A DNA stretch of 64,000 nt from assembly GCA_029255685.2 (NCBI GenBank), contig CM055320.2, positions 46,659,910 through 46,723,909 on the forward strand. The letters run 5' to 3'. The position numbers were made by a program, and so were the translations under genes. Source of the DNA: Silene conica. Its lineage: Eukaryota > Streptophyta > Magnoliopsida > Caryophyllales > Caryophyllaceae. Of this stretch, positions 10,454 to 23,275 are shown piece after piece. Each line of letters begins with the position of its first letter. Positions within the stretch are counted from its first letter, which is position 1. The notes under the pieces are model-generated. The model saw only the letters and a list, made by a program, of their open reading frames with translations. It had not been told where the DNA came from and did not search any database.

Positions 10454-13400
10454 ATTAGGGCATGGTAGCAAAGATAAGGGAAAGGGAAAACAAACATGAT
10501 GGATCAAAGGGAACTAAGAGTAGCTCCACTCGGGATGATCAAGGAGCGTTGTTTTCCACTTATTTTGCTTAGATTTGAAGTATTGTAAGAACAATTGAAA
10601 CTCGTGTTTTACTTTCTTGTTGGACGAGGAAAGGATGATCCTTGAAACAATTGGTTGTATTTTGGATAATGTAGTGACTTGGTTTTCAACCCAAGTCACT
10701 ATCAGTTTTATAATTATGTTCTTATTTAGTTTAACACTTGCAAATCTTAAAACATAAAATAGAATTGATTGTGAAACGGAATAAGTATAGGATACTTGAT
10801 TCAAATCGAATCAAAATCAAATTAAGTTTAGAACTCAATTAAGAGGAAAAGTTATCAACCATCCAAAACTATCTAAGCATTAATCGAATATTTTCTGTGA
10901 TAAATCATAAGGGTACACAAACTAACATCAAAGTCATTGCTTGTGGCCTTAGTAGCTATCTTTGGCAATAAAATAGGATTATTATTACAAAGATAGAGTG
11001 GGAGAAATTTGAAAAGGCCACAAATAGCATATGATTTTGATTAGCACAATAAATATGATCTATTGATGAATAGTAGAATTTATTGTGTTTTGGTTGTGTA
11101 AAAGATTTAGAAGGTAGAAGTTGTGGATGGGATCTACGACTCGAGAAAAATCTACGCCTTACGATTTTAAAAGGTAGATTAAGTTGTGGATAAGATCCAT
11201 GATTTGGTAAAAATCTACGCCTTGTGATCCTGACGGCCCCGACCCGGGAGGATACTTTAAGAATAAATTCTTAAAGTTTGTAAGGAAAAATTCTATACAT
11301 GGATAAGATCCATGATAGAGTCCTCGTACAGCATAAGATGAGATAAATGTGGGGAACTGAAAGTTCCCACACACAAAATTATGTACCATAAGAAAAGACT
11401 CTTATAGAAACTACGGGAGGACAGTCGAAGAAAATTATTCAAAAGATTTTGCAAAGGCTCAAGAAAGGGTTCTTGGATTTAGATAGGTGATCTGAACGTG
11501 CAAATGCAATTTCTAAGACCATGAAATTTATAAGATATACATGCTAATAAATGAGATTTATTGAGAGAAGCATGGGTTGACATATGGATGCCAGCAATCT
11601 GCAAAGTTAAGGGTAACTTTGTTGAAAGTAGTAAAGTAATTCATTGAGCATGAAATCAGTAAACTCAATAACCGCTTTTCGAAAGAGTATTTGAAAAGGA
11701 TGTGACTGTTAGCACATATGGTTAAGTCCCAACCATTTCAATTCATTAAATGTTGAGGAACATTGAATTGAGTGGGAGCTTTATGATTTACGGTTAAATG
11801 TAAAGTTCAATGGGAGTTCTCGCTCCAGGATTTGAACCTATTGAGTCATGGGTATGACTTCGGGATCTTCAGAATCAGGCAAGAACAAGAGTTTAGTGGG
11901 AGTAAACGTTATCTAGAACAACTCATTGCTCGTTTGGAATGAGGCACTAGTACTTATGAGAAGTATGCGAGTTTTCAATTCTAGATGGCAAATTGATATG
12001 ATTTAAATCTAATTAAACATGGGATGTTTAATTGCGATTGTAAAAGACATCTTGTTATTAGTGTTAATGTTGTTCATGGAGATGAAGATAGTATAGCCAT
12101 GATGGGATCATGGAAATTTATCAAACCTTAAGTACTATTGATTACACGTTTAAAATCGCTAATGTTTCCGCCATTAGTATAATCGTGTGAGGCTGGATGC
12201 ACATTGCTTGCAGGATAACCTGTTTAAGCAGGTGATAAATCAATGATTAAACCTTGATGAATTGTCAAAGTATTCTCCAATGAAGATGAAAGACAAATTC
12301 AAGATTTTGGAAAATAACTTAGTCATGGATAAAAGGTTTACAAAGACTCAAGTTCCAAGATACCAAGCAACGATTCATAATAATCTTTGGCTTATATTCA
12401 TTGACTATGCATCTCAATGACTTGTATTTTAACTACATGGTCATCACAAGATTCTACAAAATGTGCAAGTTCAAAAATTATGTTAAAGCATTGCTATAGC
12501 TGGGTGTTACACAATGCACATAATCTTATTCACTAGTCATGAGAAGACTTATCTCTTTAAGAACCAAGAGCATATATGAATGTAATCCGCAAAGTGAACG
12601 CACGCACGAACCAGGTAAACTTGGTTTATCCAATATGAAGATAATTAAAATTATAGAGGAAGTGAACGAGAGGCACTAAAGCTCATTGTAAATTAAATGG
12701 TGATCAAAGGTTGACCACTTGGATAGTGTAATCCACTAATTGTTTGAGTTATTTATAACTCACGAAAGGTCATGTAAAATTCAAATGGGATGGTAAGACC
12801 ATATTGAACCCCATTAAAGTGAATTGAATTATCATGACCTCGCCCCTAGTTGCTTAAGTGAGGTGACATCTCAATGCAACCGGATGTGTGATGCGATTGA
12901 TGGTGAGTTCAATTGCCATAAAGTCATACGGGATGAGTAATCGATCACCTAGGCATATACATGTTAAGATAAATTTGTCGGGCTAATGACCGCTGATAGA
13001 GCTCTGGCGTACTCTTATTAAAAGACTGCCTGATCGTGGCGGGAGCATCAATCGTGTTTCACATGAGTTAGTTCTTGGACTAATGACTGTTCTCTGAGGT
13101 GGCATAGTTTTCAGATTAACTTTGATTTATGTCCTAACACCTTCGTAACTAGGGTTTATAAGGACATGTTTTAGGTTATGATGGACTATGGCCAGCCGGA
13201 ACGAATAAGTCGATTAGGAATTGTCCACCCCTTGTCATCAGGGTTGAGAAATATCTCTAGGCCACTCGAGGAGAATAATAATTAGAATTGCGTGGCCACG
13301 CTCGGAAGGTATCTATGGTAGATAATTCCGGTCAGTAGTTATAACTCCAGATCGAGATAAACCACTCTAGATTTTAATCAATTGCCGGCACGACCTGAGA

Positions 13401-13479
13401 GGACGCCATGCATTGAGTGGGAGATAGTAATAGGGCAAGAGAATTGGTAACACACACTTGTCTCGGACAAGTGGGAGAT
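10454..13479 (+). other. Pol position of Copia copy 1, no open frame
   Basis: 3 kb where a Copia element would carry protease, integrase, RT and RNase H. I find no open stretch of pol; at most faint vestiges near the gag end. The same non-coding sequence is shared with 39346-42604 and is therefore a family trait. The end (GACAAGTGGGAGAT, 13466-13479) is the polypurine tract. Confidence 0.75.
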
Positions 13480-14774
13480 TGTTGGAGGAAGTGTCCTCGA
13501 CAATAGTGTGTTGACGTAATTAAAACTCATTTGAATGAAACACAATTGGGAGTGTTACTCTTTTAAAGTCGACTGATCAACATTTACCGATAATAATTGG
13601 CTGTCTAGAGTTTGACATTATCGTCATCTGATGGTGGTGATTAGTTGATCCCTTAAGGTCATATATTTAGGGAATTCCGTCTCAATGGAATAATTAATTA
13701 ATATTGTATTAGATACGAATTAATTGATAAACTGGAAATATTGGAAATAATTTTTATATGACGAATATTATATAATGGGATTATAATAATTATAGTCAAA
13801 GTAATAAAATTGTTTTTATTACTCGGTTTTTATTTATTCGTTTGGAAACCGATTAAATTAAGAATGAACACGGTTGATCATAAAATTACAAAGAGTTGTA
13901 ATTAAATTATGACATTACAATTTTTATGCAATAATAATTTCGAAATTATTAGTGTAATTATTTAAATGTAATAAATTTGTAAATTGTGAATTTTAATAGT
14001 TAAAATTGCACAATTAACAAATTGGGTCATGTGTTATGGGACATGTGTGACATGTTAAAAATTAGCACAATTGAAAAAAATTAAAATGGGTCTATAATAA
14101 GACCATTTGAACCGTGAAATTGGAGGATGCACATGAGATTGTGTGTGTGTAAAATGATTGAGTGTGTAAGTAGGTGTGTAAGAGTGTGTAAGAGTGTAAG
14201 GCATATTTGATGCTTTATGTAAGTGTAAGTGAGCCATGCATTGGCTTCTCTTGCTTGTCTTGGCCGGCCATGTTGCTTTCTTAAGCAAGCTCATGTGCCT
14301 ATAAATAACACACACACACACACTTTATACAAGCTAGTTTTTGCTAAGTGATTGTTGATGCTTACACTTATATCATACTACAACCTCCTTCATACTAGCA
14401 ATAGTACTTAGAAATAGTTTTTCTAAGTAAGAAATTATTTCCTATACTAATAATATTAAGGATAATATTATTAACATTTCTAGTATACTAAAACTATTTT
14501 TCTAGTAACAAAAATAGTCTTAGTTTGAGATCGGGTCCTTGATACGCATCTTTTGGAGACGATTTTTGTTAGATTGTTATAAGGGTATTTCGGTTATTGA
14601 AGACTCAAGTAATAGGTGATTATTGAGTATAAACCTTCTAAACCAATGTAAGGACAATCACATCTTATGATATCATCATGCATGCATAAGATCTTATTAA
14701 TTTTATAACCTAAACTTAAAGAAACAAAACTCACATTAGTTTTGAGTATAAAATTAGGAACTTAGTTCCCAACA
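13480..14774 (+). repeat. Full-length 3' LTR of Copia copy 1
   Basis: TGTTGGAGG to CCCAACA, 1295 bp, matching in layout the 1297-bp LTRs at 34620-35916 and 42605-43901. Its last 422 bp equal the short 5' LTR. Confidence 0.87.
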
Positions 14775-15023
14775 GCGACTGTTATGGAAATACCAGAAAT
14801 CCCTGAAGCCCGTCAAGCGGTCGACCGACCTACTACTTAGGTCGACCGACCTCAGCGCAGACCCAGAATTTTCCGCAAAGCCCATTCAAGTGATTAGGTC
14901 TTTAGGAAACTCTTATTTTCCACCTATTTAATCTAATTACGTGATTAGGGTTTGGCAGTCGATTTTATTCAGTCTTAAATTCAGTTTTATTCAGTATCTA
15001 CTATTCAGTTTTAGAGAGAGTTT

Positions 15024-15182
15024 TAGCATACAATAGTTTTTTTTTTGGTGAAATGTGACTATAATATATTAGAAAAAATAATAATTACATGGAGGACCCG
15101 GGTTCAAGACCCCAATCAAGCATTACATCATCTGATTGCAATTATTAAACCACACTCTATTTTCATCTAGCATACAATAGTT
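15024..15182 (-). mobile_element. SINE-like short retroposon with 15-bp target duplication
   Basis: The direct repeat TAGCATACAATAGTT lies at 15024-15038 and 15168-15182 and encloses 129 bp beginning with a T run, so the A-tailed element reads on the minus strand. Its 3' end reads CACATTTCACC then A's, close to the 3' ends of the LINEs nearby (TTTACC then A's). A perfect B-box-like sequence, GGTTCAAGACC (about 15099-15109), is seen on the plus strand, the opposite strand, so tRNA origin is uncertain. It could also be a 5'-truncated LINE tail. Confidence 0.7.
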
Positions 15183-15191
15183 ATTCCTTTA

Positions 15192-15544
15192 TTTTTTTTT
15201 TTTTTTTTTTTTTTTGGTAAAGGTAAGTATATATATATTCAAAAGATTAAATACATGAGTGACTAAGCCAATGACCTAATGTAGGTCTTGTCTTTGTCAC
15301 TGATTGTGGAATTAATCCTGCTTCTAATGAAACTATTAAGTTCTGCTTTGATACTAGAGATTACAATATGTGGTCTCACTAAAACTTGCTCATTTCTGAT
15401 GATGTTCCTTTGGTTCCATATGTGATAGATGACTGCGTTTATGGCCCCATTTCTGATTGCACTTTGTAGTTTAGACCCCCTTATTCTGCTTCTCCAATTA
15501 CTATCCAAATTCAAAACTGGTTTGATCCCACACCACTGTGCGGG
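15192..15544 (-). mobile_element. 5'-truncated L1-type LINE tail
   Basis: It begins with a 24-base T run (poly-A of a minus-strand insertion). The minus frame over 15263-15544 encodes the C-terminal tail of a plant LINE reverse-transcriptase ORF, including NAVIYHIWNQRNIIRNEQ, which resembles NAMIYHIWIQRTRQE at the end of the LINE at 32211-33350. No clean target duplication is seen; about 20 bases of the host LTR are absent at the site. Confidence 0.82.
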
Positions 15545-15861
15545 ATTGTTCATCATCAATCTTTCCACAACAATCAATAAAGTTCGTTCTTTTCTGCCTT
15601 AATCCTTCTTTCCGGTAATTCCTTTCTTAATTTAGTTTTAATATTGTTCTTATCTTAGAATTATTAGTATCCGGATTAAGTTAGAATCCCAAGCCTTTAT
15701 TGTTAATGCATGTTTAGATTGATGTTCGTTATGATCTCCATGTTTACTTCTGTTTTTATTATTGTTTCAATAGTCATGAGTAGCTAATTTCACATGTTAG
15801 GATGTAGGGAGTAAATATGCATCGATAGTGTAATTTCCGAAATCCATCTGTTGCAGGCAGG

Positions 15862-15896
15862 AGGTCGGCCGACTGGGGTAGCTGGTCGGTCGACCA
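15862..15896 (+). repeat. GTCGACC module, 3' LTR copy
   Basis: The 3' LTR counterpart of 574-605, with the same sequence and spacing. Confidence 0.8.
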
Positions 15897-16206
15897 ACCC
15901 GTTCGTATTCTGTTTCGTTTTAATTTGTAGACTATAATAACCTACGATGAGACTGAAGGGAGACTTGTAGGATGTTAGTAATGACCTACCCAAGATTGAG
16001 AGATACGGGAAGGGCATTGGTTTACACCGTAAGACGACTAGGTTACTCAAGACTGAAAGGTATGTGACCTAGAATTATTTAGGAATTACCTTTATTGTTG
16101 ACACCCAATAATAGTGAGACCTAGGAACTAATAGCATAGGCCGAAAGGAGCTATTAGGTAGCATAGACCTAAAGGATATGTTACACCCCTTACGCGACTG
16201 CAATAC

Positions 16207-17440
16207 TGTTAGGTTTAGTTATCTCATAAAAAAATTATTTTAGTCACACTAACATAATCTTATAATTAACATTTTAATTATCTCATTATATGACCTTATG
16301 CATGCTAATGGAAATGCGGAAATAACGAGATATGAACCCTTACTCACGGTCCAAATAATGCTAGGATGATCCTCCAAAGTATTCAACAAGAACACCTCCT
16401 CTATGATGCACCCAAGACACCCTTAATTCAACCGAAATCTTGATGTTGCTAGGAAAGAATCGGTTTTTCCTTAATGTAAAATCTTATCACTTATTAGAAA
16501 TTATTATATCAATACTACAACTAGTATATATTATTATCTTATAATACTTGGAGGTTTTTGTATATTTCTCTCTAGAAAAATATTTGCTTAAGGATTAGAA
16601 TGAATGAATTTTCTTGTGTAAAAACAAGTTTTATTGTGGTTGTCTTGGTTTAGGGATAGCCGGCCATAGGAAGGCTCAAAAGAGAACATTTCTCTTACCC
16701 ATGCAATCATAGGTGGCTCTAGGTCCTATTTACAAGAGCATGCTTCTTAATTATGCTTAAAGTGTGTCATTATGAGACTAAACACACCTTAAAGCATCTC
16801 CCTAAACCGTCGCATTTGAGATAAAATGGACATCTATTTTATTTTTGTCAATTGCACAATTTGTATATTATGTGACATACAATATGTCACAATGTTATAA
16901 AATACAATTGTTTTAATTAAAAACATATATATTTATCGAATAAATATTATTTATAAATTAAATAAATCATATTTATCAGTTTGACAAGTAATTCGTAATT
17001 ACTAATATAGAATGATTATTTATGATAATCGTCAATACGATTTACAACCTTTGTATTAATATACAACCCGATTCATTCTAATTACGATATCGTAAAATAT
17101 CGTTCAATGTTTAATAATTGACACGTTTCAATTATAAACATAAATCTTACAATAAGATTTAACCTCTGATTTCTCGATATACGAGTTTAAGGAATATGAT
17201 CAAATCGTATCAATATACATTTGATCATTTTATCAATTAAGGGACTTGTCCTATAGGTGTGACCTAAAGGGATCAACTGACCACCACCGTCATACGACAG
17301 TAATGTCAAACTCTAGCTAGCCAATCATTACCGATTAATGTTGGTCAGTTGACTAATATATTTCGTATCATCCCTTGCGCATTCTCGTCATGAGATTTAA
17401 TTACGTGATCACACTATTGTTGAGGACACATTTCCCAACA
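16207..17440 (-). repeat. 3' LTR of Copia copy 2
   Basis: 1234 bp, TGTTAGG to CCCAACA in plus orientation. The polypurine tract AGTGGGAGAT follows at 17441-17450 (minus strand). It matches the 5' copy at 23171-23255 and 28497-28978. Confidence 0.87.
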
Positions 17441-17450
17441 ATCTCCCACT

Positions 17451-19813
17451 TGTCCTCGACAAGTGTGCATCACCAATTCTCTTGTCCTATTACAATCTCT
17501 CACTCAATGCAAGATGTCTCTCTGAGGTCGTACTTGCATTCGATCATATCATGAGTGGTTTCCTCGATCTGGAGAATAACTTTTTGACTGGAATTATCTA
17601 CCATAGATACCTTCCGAGCGTGGCCACGCATTTCCAGTTAACTTCTCCTCCAGTGGCCTTGAGATTTGAACAACTCTGACAAGGGGTGGACAATTTCTAT
17701 CGCACTACTTCCTTCAACCAGTCACAGTCAGTCACAACCCAAAGCAATCCCATTTGACTCCAGTTACGGAAAGTCGTAGAGAATGGATCAAGGTTATGCC
17801 TAAACCGTACTATCTTGGGAGAGTAGTCTTTAGTCTAAGAATTGACTCACAAGAATACTATAACAGCTCTTGCCACGACCCGACTATTATAAAATTTCCA
17901 GAACTCTATAAGCGGTCACTTTTCCCGACAGAGTGTCTCTTGCAGTCTGCCTATGTGATCGACTAGTCATCACATATGACTCTATGGCACTTGAACTCGC
18001 CATCAGTCGCCTCACATTCTAGTCGCTTTGAGATGTCACCTCATCAAAGCGGCTAGGGGCTATACTAAGTCAATCCAGTTCACTTATGGGGTTCAATATT
18101 GTCTCTCACAACCCATTTGGATTTTGACAAAGTATCTTTCATCTTGAGTTAATTATAACTCAAATGACATTGTGATGCAAAAATAGTCAATACAATTGCA
18201 TTTGATGCACGATCATATATTTGTATTCAGTGTTTTGCGAATAAACCTTTTATTCAAGGTTGCAAAACTTACAAATTTTGGTCTCCTTCCGACTCATATT
18301 ATCTCACATAATATGATCTTATTTTGAGCACATATCTAGAACCGATTCTAGATCTTGAGTTTCCTTTCCTGAGGAAAGCTCCCACTTTTATCCTATAACT
18401 CGTGACGTATTGATATACTAGAGGGATTAAAGAATCACTCGGAATTATCTAGTCACTTATGTGCTGAAATCTATATTGTAGTTATTAGTGATTTCATCAC
18501 TCTTACTATTTTCAAACATCTTGGCTATTTCATCAAGGTTATTCATATCTAACCATTTCAATTTCTAATGGGCGACCTTTTATTATCAATATAATAAACC
18601 TTCCCGTAAAACTCCATCATCGTATGATATAAGGTATTTGTTCATCTAGAATTGAAAACCTCTTATTCTTTACACTTTAAAGAATCACTCATCATCTCTA
18701 AATGGTAGGTTCAATTCTTTAATGAACATTGCTCCCACTAAAAACAATATCACTCGATTTCTTAAATGAACGTTTCATTTCTCGCATGTAAATCTTTATT
18801 ATTACTTTAATCATTATCACTATCACTATCCCTATAGTGATCTATTTTCATTAAATCGTCATCATATGAATTCTTAATATCACTTTTCGAAACAACATAT
18901 ACTACTGTCGAGGGAACTGAGATGATTTCTCCTCTATTATCTTATAATCTTGAGAATATCATTATTTCAAGGAACCGATTTCCTTCCGATTTCATAAGGG
19001 GTTTCTCGCATCCTCTCTTTGAAACAGTGAACATAAGGAACATTTCCTCTAGTGTCCTCCCGTAGTTTCTTCAGTGTCCTCTCGTAGTTTCTTTGTTTCT
19101 TCATTTAGGGTTCTTCTTAAGACTCCCATGTGGGATTCTTCTCTAAGATCCTACATTTATTTCATTGGTTTGCGGGCGAAAATCTTTCTCACACTCTATC
19201 CTTTTAACAATAACCTTTATTCGTATAAGGATAGCTATTTTCGATTAAACCAATGTATTTGAATGACTGAAAAGTTATATAGATGTGTTGAACTCATTCT
19301 CATTTTCACTTAAAATGAAAATCTTATAATGAACTGATGATGTCTCATTTTGATTGAAAGTATCTCATGGGGTGTAGTTCTCCGTTTTAATCAACACTTT
19401 GATTATTTTATACTTGATCATATCAATGTTACTTATTGCGTGATTTAATAAAATCATTATAATTCATGTTTTAACAAGGCATGCAATTTATTTTAGAAAT
19501 CAAGTAATTGATTAAGAACAAAAGTAGTGACTTGGGTTGAAAACCAATTCACTAATATCCAAAATTACAACCATTGTTTTAGGACTTGAATCCTTGTCTT
19601 ACAAGAAAATAAATTGTTCTTGAAATAAAATACAAAATATATATGAAAGAAGACAATATGAAAATTAGAGCCTAACTCTTCAAGTCTTCAATCAATTGGA
19701 TGCTACCGTAGCCATCCAAGTAAGGAACCTTATGCTTCCTTCTCCTTGCCCTTATCATTAGGAGGTGGCCCTTTAAAACAATTAAAAAGGGTAAATATCA
19801 ACAATTTGTATCA
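17451..19813 (-). other. Pol position of Copia copy 2, no open frame
   Basis: 2.4 kb between gag and the 3' LTR with only short accidental frames. As in the sister copies, no pol protein can be recognised. Confidence 0.7.
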
Positions 19814-20731
19814 CTATACATAAGTTGATAAATGACATGAATTTAAACGAGAATTATTACCTACGGCGGTTGCTTTCCCATTTTTGAGATCGCTTAAGTA
19901 CTTGGGGCAATTTCGCTTCCAATGACCTATCCTCGTGCAATAATGGCACTTGTCTTCGGATTTTGAAGACGAGGTGGAAGCGCCTTTCGAAAAGGTCTTT
20001 TCTTTGGTCGCTTTGGGCTTGAACGTTTTCTTGCCCTTGCCTTTAAAGGCATTCTTCTTGAAGCTCGTTTTCCCTTTCTTTTCGATGTTTAAAACATCCT
20101 TGGTGGAACTTTCATGAAGTCCCATGTCCCTTTCGGCTTGGACGAGCATCTTATGCAACTCATCCAATGTTGTCTCTTGGTTTCGCATATTAAAATTCAC
20201 CCGGAATTGAGCATACGATTTTACCTTATTGAGCGAGTGAAGAACTCGGTCAATTATGAGAGAGTCGGGAACATCAACGTCTTGCGTTTTTAGAGTCTCT
20301 GCGAGCTCAACGAGTTTGAACACATGAGGGCTTATCTTTTGCCCTTCCTTCAAGGTAATGTCGAAGAAGGCGGAAGCCGCCTCATATTGAATCACCCTTG
20401 GAGTTTGCGAAAACATGGTCGCAAGCTTGGTGTATATCTCATACGATGTGGTCAACTTGATCATACTCCTTTGGAGATCCGGCTCCATGTAGAAGATGAG
20501 CACATTTTTAAGAGCGGAGGACTCTTTCATGTAGGCTTCATAGGCCTCACGAGTTTGGACCGCGGAACGAGCGGCTTCGGATAGGTAACGAGTCTTATCG
20601 TCACCTTGAGCGGCCAAAAGCAATTGCGCATCCCAATCCTTAAAATTGGAACCATGCTTATCGAGTTTGCAACGATCCATAAAGGACCGAAGCCATGAAA
20701 CGTTAGTGAGAGGTGGAGCGTTGGTTGCCAT
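19814..20731 (-). CDS. gag: Copia Gag, single open frame (copy 2)
   Basis: 305 residues from an ATG at 20731. It begins MATNAPPLTNVSWLRSFMDR and continues with WDAQLLLAAQGDDKTRYL, the capsid-like core (YEAASAFFDITLKEGQKISP, DRVLHSLNKVKSYAQFRVNF), a Lys-rich basic linker, and a CCHC zinc knuckle near residue 270 (CHYCTRIGHWKRNC). Gag would form virus-like particles in the cytoplasm and bind element RNA. The start is chosen because it matches the other copies and follows a long untranslated leader. The frame looks whole. No protease follows, so release of mature capsid would need help from elsewhere. Confidence 0.88.
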   Translation of the reverse strand: MATNAPPLTNVSWLRSFMDRCKLDKHGSNFKDWDAQLLLAAQGDDKTRYLSEAARSAVQTREAYEAYMKESSALKNVLIFYMEPDLQRSMIKLTTSYEIYTKLATMFSQTPRVIQYEAASAFFDITLKEGQKISPHVFKLVELAETLKTQDVDVPDSLIIDRVLHSLNKVKSYAQFRVNFNMRNQETTLDELHKMLVQAERDMGLHESSTKDVLNIEKKGKTSFKKNAFKGKGKKTFKPKATKEKTFSKGASTSSSKSEDKCHYCTRIGHWKRNCPKYLSDLKNGKATAVGNNSRLNSCHLSTYV

Positions 20732-23155
20732 TGATGTTGAAAATTAGACTACAATAAAAAATGAAGGAATTAAAACAACGTCATTTTCAAAACTCGTAAA
20801 TAATTTTAAACAAGTTTAGTATATTTACTTAATGATCTCTTACCCAATTAAGTAAACAATCCCGAGACCCAAACCCATACTAATTCGGGCACAGTATAGC
20901 CGATTCATCCCTAATTGGTATAATTTGGTGGATTAACCTCTTAATCGGTTCTACCTTAGAACTCTCGGTCGACAATTTTCTAAAAATCGTCTTTAGCCCG
21001 AACTTATTGCAACTACGGTTACGAATACTTTCGTTGAGATCAACCAAATTTCAAGGTGTAATCTTATTACCCCACTTACCCAACGTGACAATTTTAGTAC
21101 CCCGGTATAGCCGAGCCTACGTTCTTGTGAAGAAGGGATTCATGGGTCCGTACTTTTTGGTAAGGCTAAGTCTCAATATTTATATGTAAGAGATCTAGTC
21201 AAATTATTATCTATCTCCGTTTAAGTGAACTAAGTCGGTGAATTATCGATAAAATAAATGACTAGGTCGACTAAATCGAAAAATGCATGAGACGATATAT
21301 GACGATTTGGCTATGCATGCAAACATATAAAAAGCAAAATAAAAGCATAAAAATAAACCCTAGTATGGCCTTTCCTAGAAAAGAAATAATAAAAGTACAA
21401 ATTCGGAAACCAACTCCTTTGGTCCCTTGAACTTCACGAGGCACGCACTTCGAGGTAAACACCGTCTTTGTCGGAACTCCTTTCCGAATGGCACCGTCTT
21501 CAAGGGTCTCCGGAATTTACAAAAATTACAACTTTTCTAGTCTACTTTATACATTATAAAATCGAAATAAATTACAATTGGGTGATACGAGATCACAAAA
21601 TTACAACCGAATCGGTAACCCCTTACATTACGGGAAATACCGATTTAAAAACTAAGGCCATACTAAGTAAATTACATAATTCCCAAAATTACGTAAATAA
21701 AATCATGACATTCATAATTAAAATATGCAATGCTTATAAATATATGAACTATCATGCAAACCCTAAGCCAAATCGTCCTATTTAAAAAAATAGTCATCGT
21801 ATACCTCGGTTTATGGAATTGCGTGTTATAACGTTTAACAACACTATGCATAATGTGAATCGGAATTCACTCTTAAGTTAATTATCCCAACCCTTTTAGG
21901 TTTCAAAATTTAGTCTTACTCAAACTTTGAACATGACTTAACTTAATATATTTTAATATTGTTCGATATTTAACTCGGTTTTGCGAGAAAATAATATAAA
22001 AATCGAAAAGAGTCATAAAAATTTCGAAAATTTCAAAATTCAAATTTTGAAAATTCCATAATGTTCTTAAAATTTCAGAACCTTAAAAATATATGTATTT
22101 ATACGGTTTTAACATTATTTCGTAAATAAGACGTAAAATGACCATTTTAAGTCGGAAAATTCAATAATTAAATCCATAAATGCAAATAAAATACTAATAA
22201 TATTTTTACACTTTCCAAAACATTTTAAGAACATAAAATGGACAGAAAATTAAATGAAACACTGCCCAAGGAGCCGAAACATCAATAAATATGACTCTTT
22301 TAATTCAATTTTAAATGCAACTTTTTAACAATTAAAATTAAATCAAAAAAGAAACTTTTGGCTCCCAAGAATAATTTAGCAATGAACATATCATATATGA
22401 CTAATATGGGTTAAATTTTCCGGCCATTTTAACAACTATTGCAAATTTTAACGATTTTCGTCATATATCGTACGATTTTAACCTTTAAAATTATTTCTCA
22501 AGCATGAAATAAGATAAAAATCTCGAAATTTTTATACATGCTCAAAAAAAGATATATGACATCGTGTTAAATTTTTATGGCCAAATTCCAACTTAAACTA
22601 TTAAAGTCGAAATAATTAATGTCACTAATTACCCGATTTTTACATTAAAAATCTATAATAATGCAATATATGAGATAAATTTCTGGAAAATTTAGCACAC
22701 ATTTTAAATATTTCATGTGACATACTCATAAAATTTTATAGTCAAATTCCAAAAATAACTATACAAACCCATTTTTATTCATCTTATTGCATTTTAACAT
22801 TTAAAATTCATATCCCATGTATTAAAAGTCCATAATTTACGAAAATTTATATTCATAACATAGGATATACATGTGAAAACATACTGAAAAATCTCGGCCA
22901 AAAGATGATATTAACTATTTTTCTCAAAATAAAAAATTTTTAACCATTAAAAATCAATAAAACCGAAAATAATATACCAATGAACAATATATATGCAAAA
23001 TATATTCCAAATATCCTAAAAACATTTTAGAATCAGTAGGTATTAATGCATAAATTATTTCGGCCATATCATATACTAAACGAAATATCAATTTTATTTT
23101 TGTTATCCTAATAACTCCGTAAAAACGTAAACGGAAAGCATGCAAACAACCTAGT
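20732..23155 (-). other. Leader of Copia copy 2
   Basis: 2.4 kb AT-rich untranslated leader. Near gag it keeps the conserved hairpin GTTCTA-AGG-TAGAAC (20948-20962 on the plus map), but where copies 1 and 3 have CCAGTGG it has CGGCTATAC (about 20895-20903 and 21107-21115). No gene is seen. Confidence 0.7.
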
Positions 23156-23168
23156 TGCTCTGATACCA
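23156..23168 (-). promoter_or_regulatory. Primer-binding site of Copia copy 2
   Basis: TGGTATCAGAGCA on the minus strand, two bases from the LTR end at 23171. Confidence 0.92.
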
Positions 23169-23275
23169 ATTGTTAGGTTTAGTTATCTCATAAACTAATT
23201 ATTTTAGTCATACTAACATAATCTTATAACTAACATATGACCTTATGCATGCTAACACTACAAAACAATGCGCTC

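Larger units (their letters stand above)
6604..14774 (+). mobile_element. Gag-only Copia retrotransposon, copy 1, with unequal LTRs
   Basis: Flanked by the 5-bp target duplication GCGAC (6599-6603 and 14775-14779). It starts TGTTG and ends CAACA. The 5' LTR is 422 bp, while the 3' LTR is 1295 bp and its last 422 bp match the 5' copy with about nine differences by eye (about 2 percent). This suggests an insertion of roughly a million years or less under commonly used plant LTR rates. Internally there is a 2.4-kb leader, one gag region and about 3 kb with no open pol. It is a non-autonomous relative of Tork/TAR-like Copia elements (lineage uncertain). Close relatives lie at 16207-28978 (minus), 34620-43901 and 61857-64000. 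Confidence 0.88.
1..16206 (+). mobile_element. Athila-like Gypsy LTR retrotransposon, gag-protease only, heavily nested
   Basis: The order is 5' LTR, primer site, gag, protease, a 2.3-kb non-coding tail and a 3' LTR. LTR ends are TGATGC and GCATCA. The start lies before the window; from the 3' copy the LTR should be about 1.54 kb. The internal part is only 5.1 kb (1199-6310), and I see no reverse transcriptase, RNase H or integrase, so this is a non-autonomous member of the Athila/Tat side of Gypsy (family assignment from gag, protease and primer-site resemblance). The 3' LTR is split by four later insertions and its last part is not in the window. The coding part is broken in several places. 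It is the oldest layer of the left half, since everything else sits inside it. Confidence 0.85.
6311..16206 (+). repeat. 3' LTR of the Athila-like element, split by four insertions
   Basis: It starts TGATGCGTGTC at 6311. LTR sequence occupies 6311-6603, 14780-15038, a short stretch from 15168, and 15545-16206; the rest is later insertions (Copia 6604-14774, SINE-like 15039-15167, LINE 15192-15544, and a second Copia starting at 16207). The part matching 906-1198 of the 5' LTR is not found again in the window. Confidence 0.85.

Noticed and set aside
15263-15577. Possible host gene on minus
   Set aside because: It matches the C-terminal tail of a LINE RT and is followed by the poly-A; its apparent start lies in the flanking LTR.
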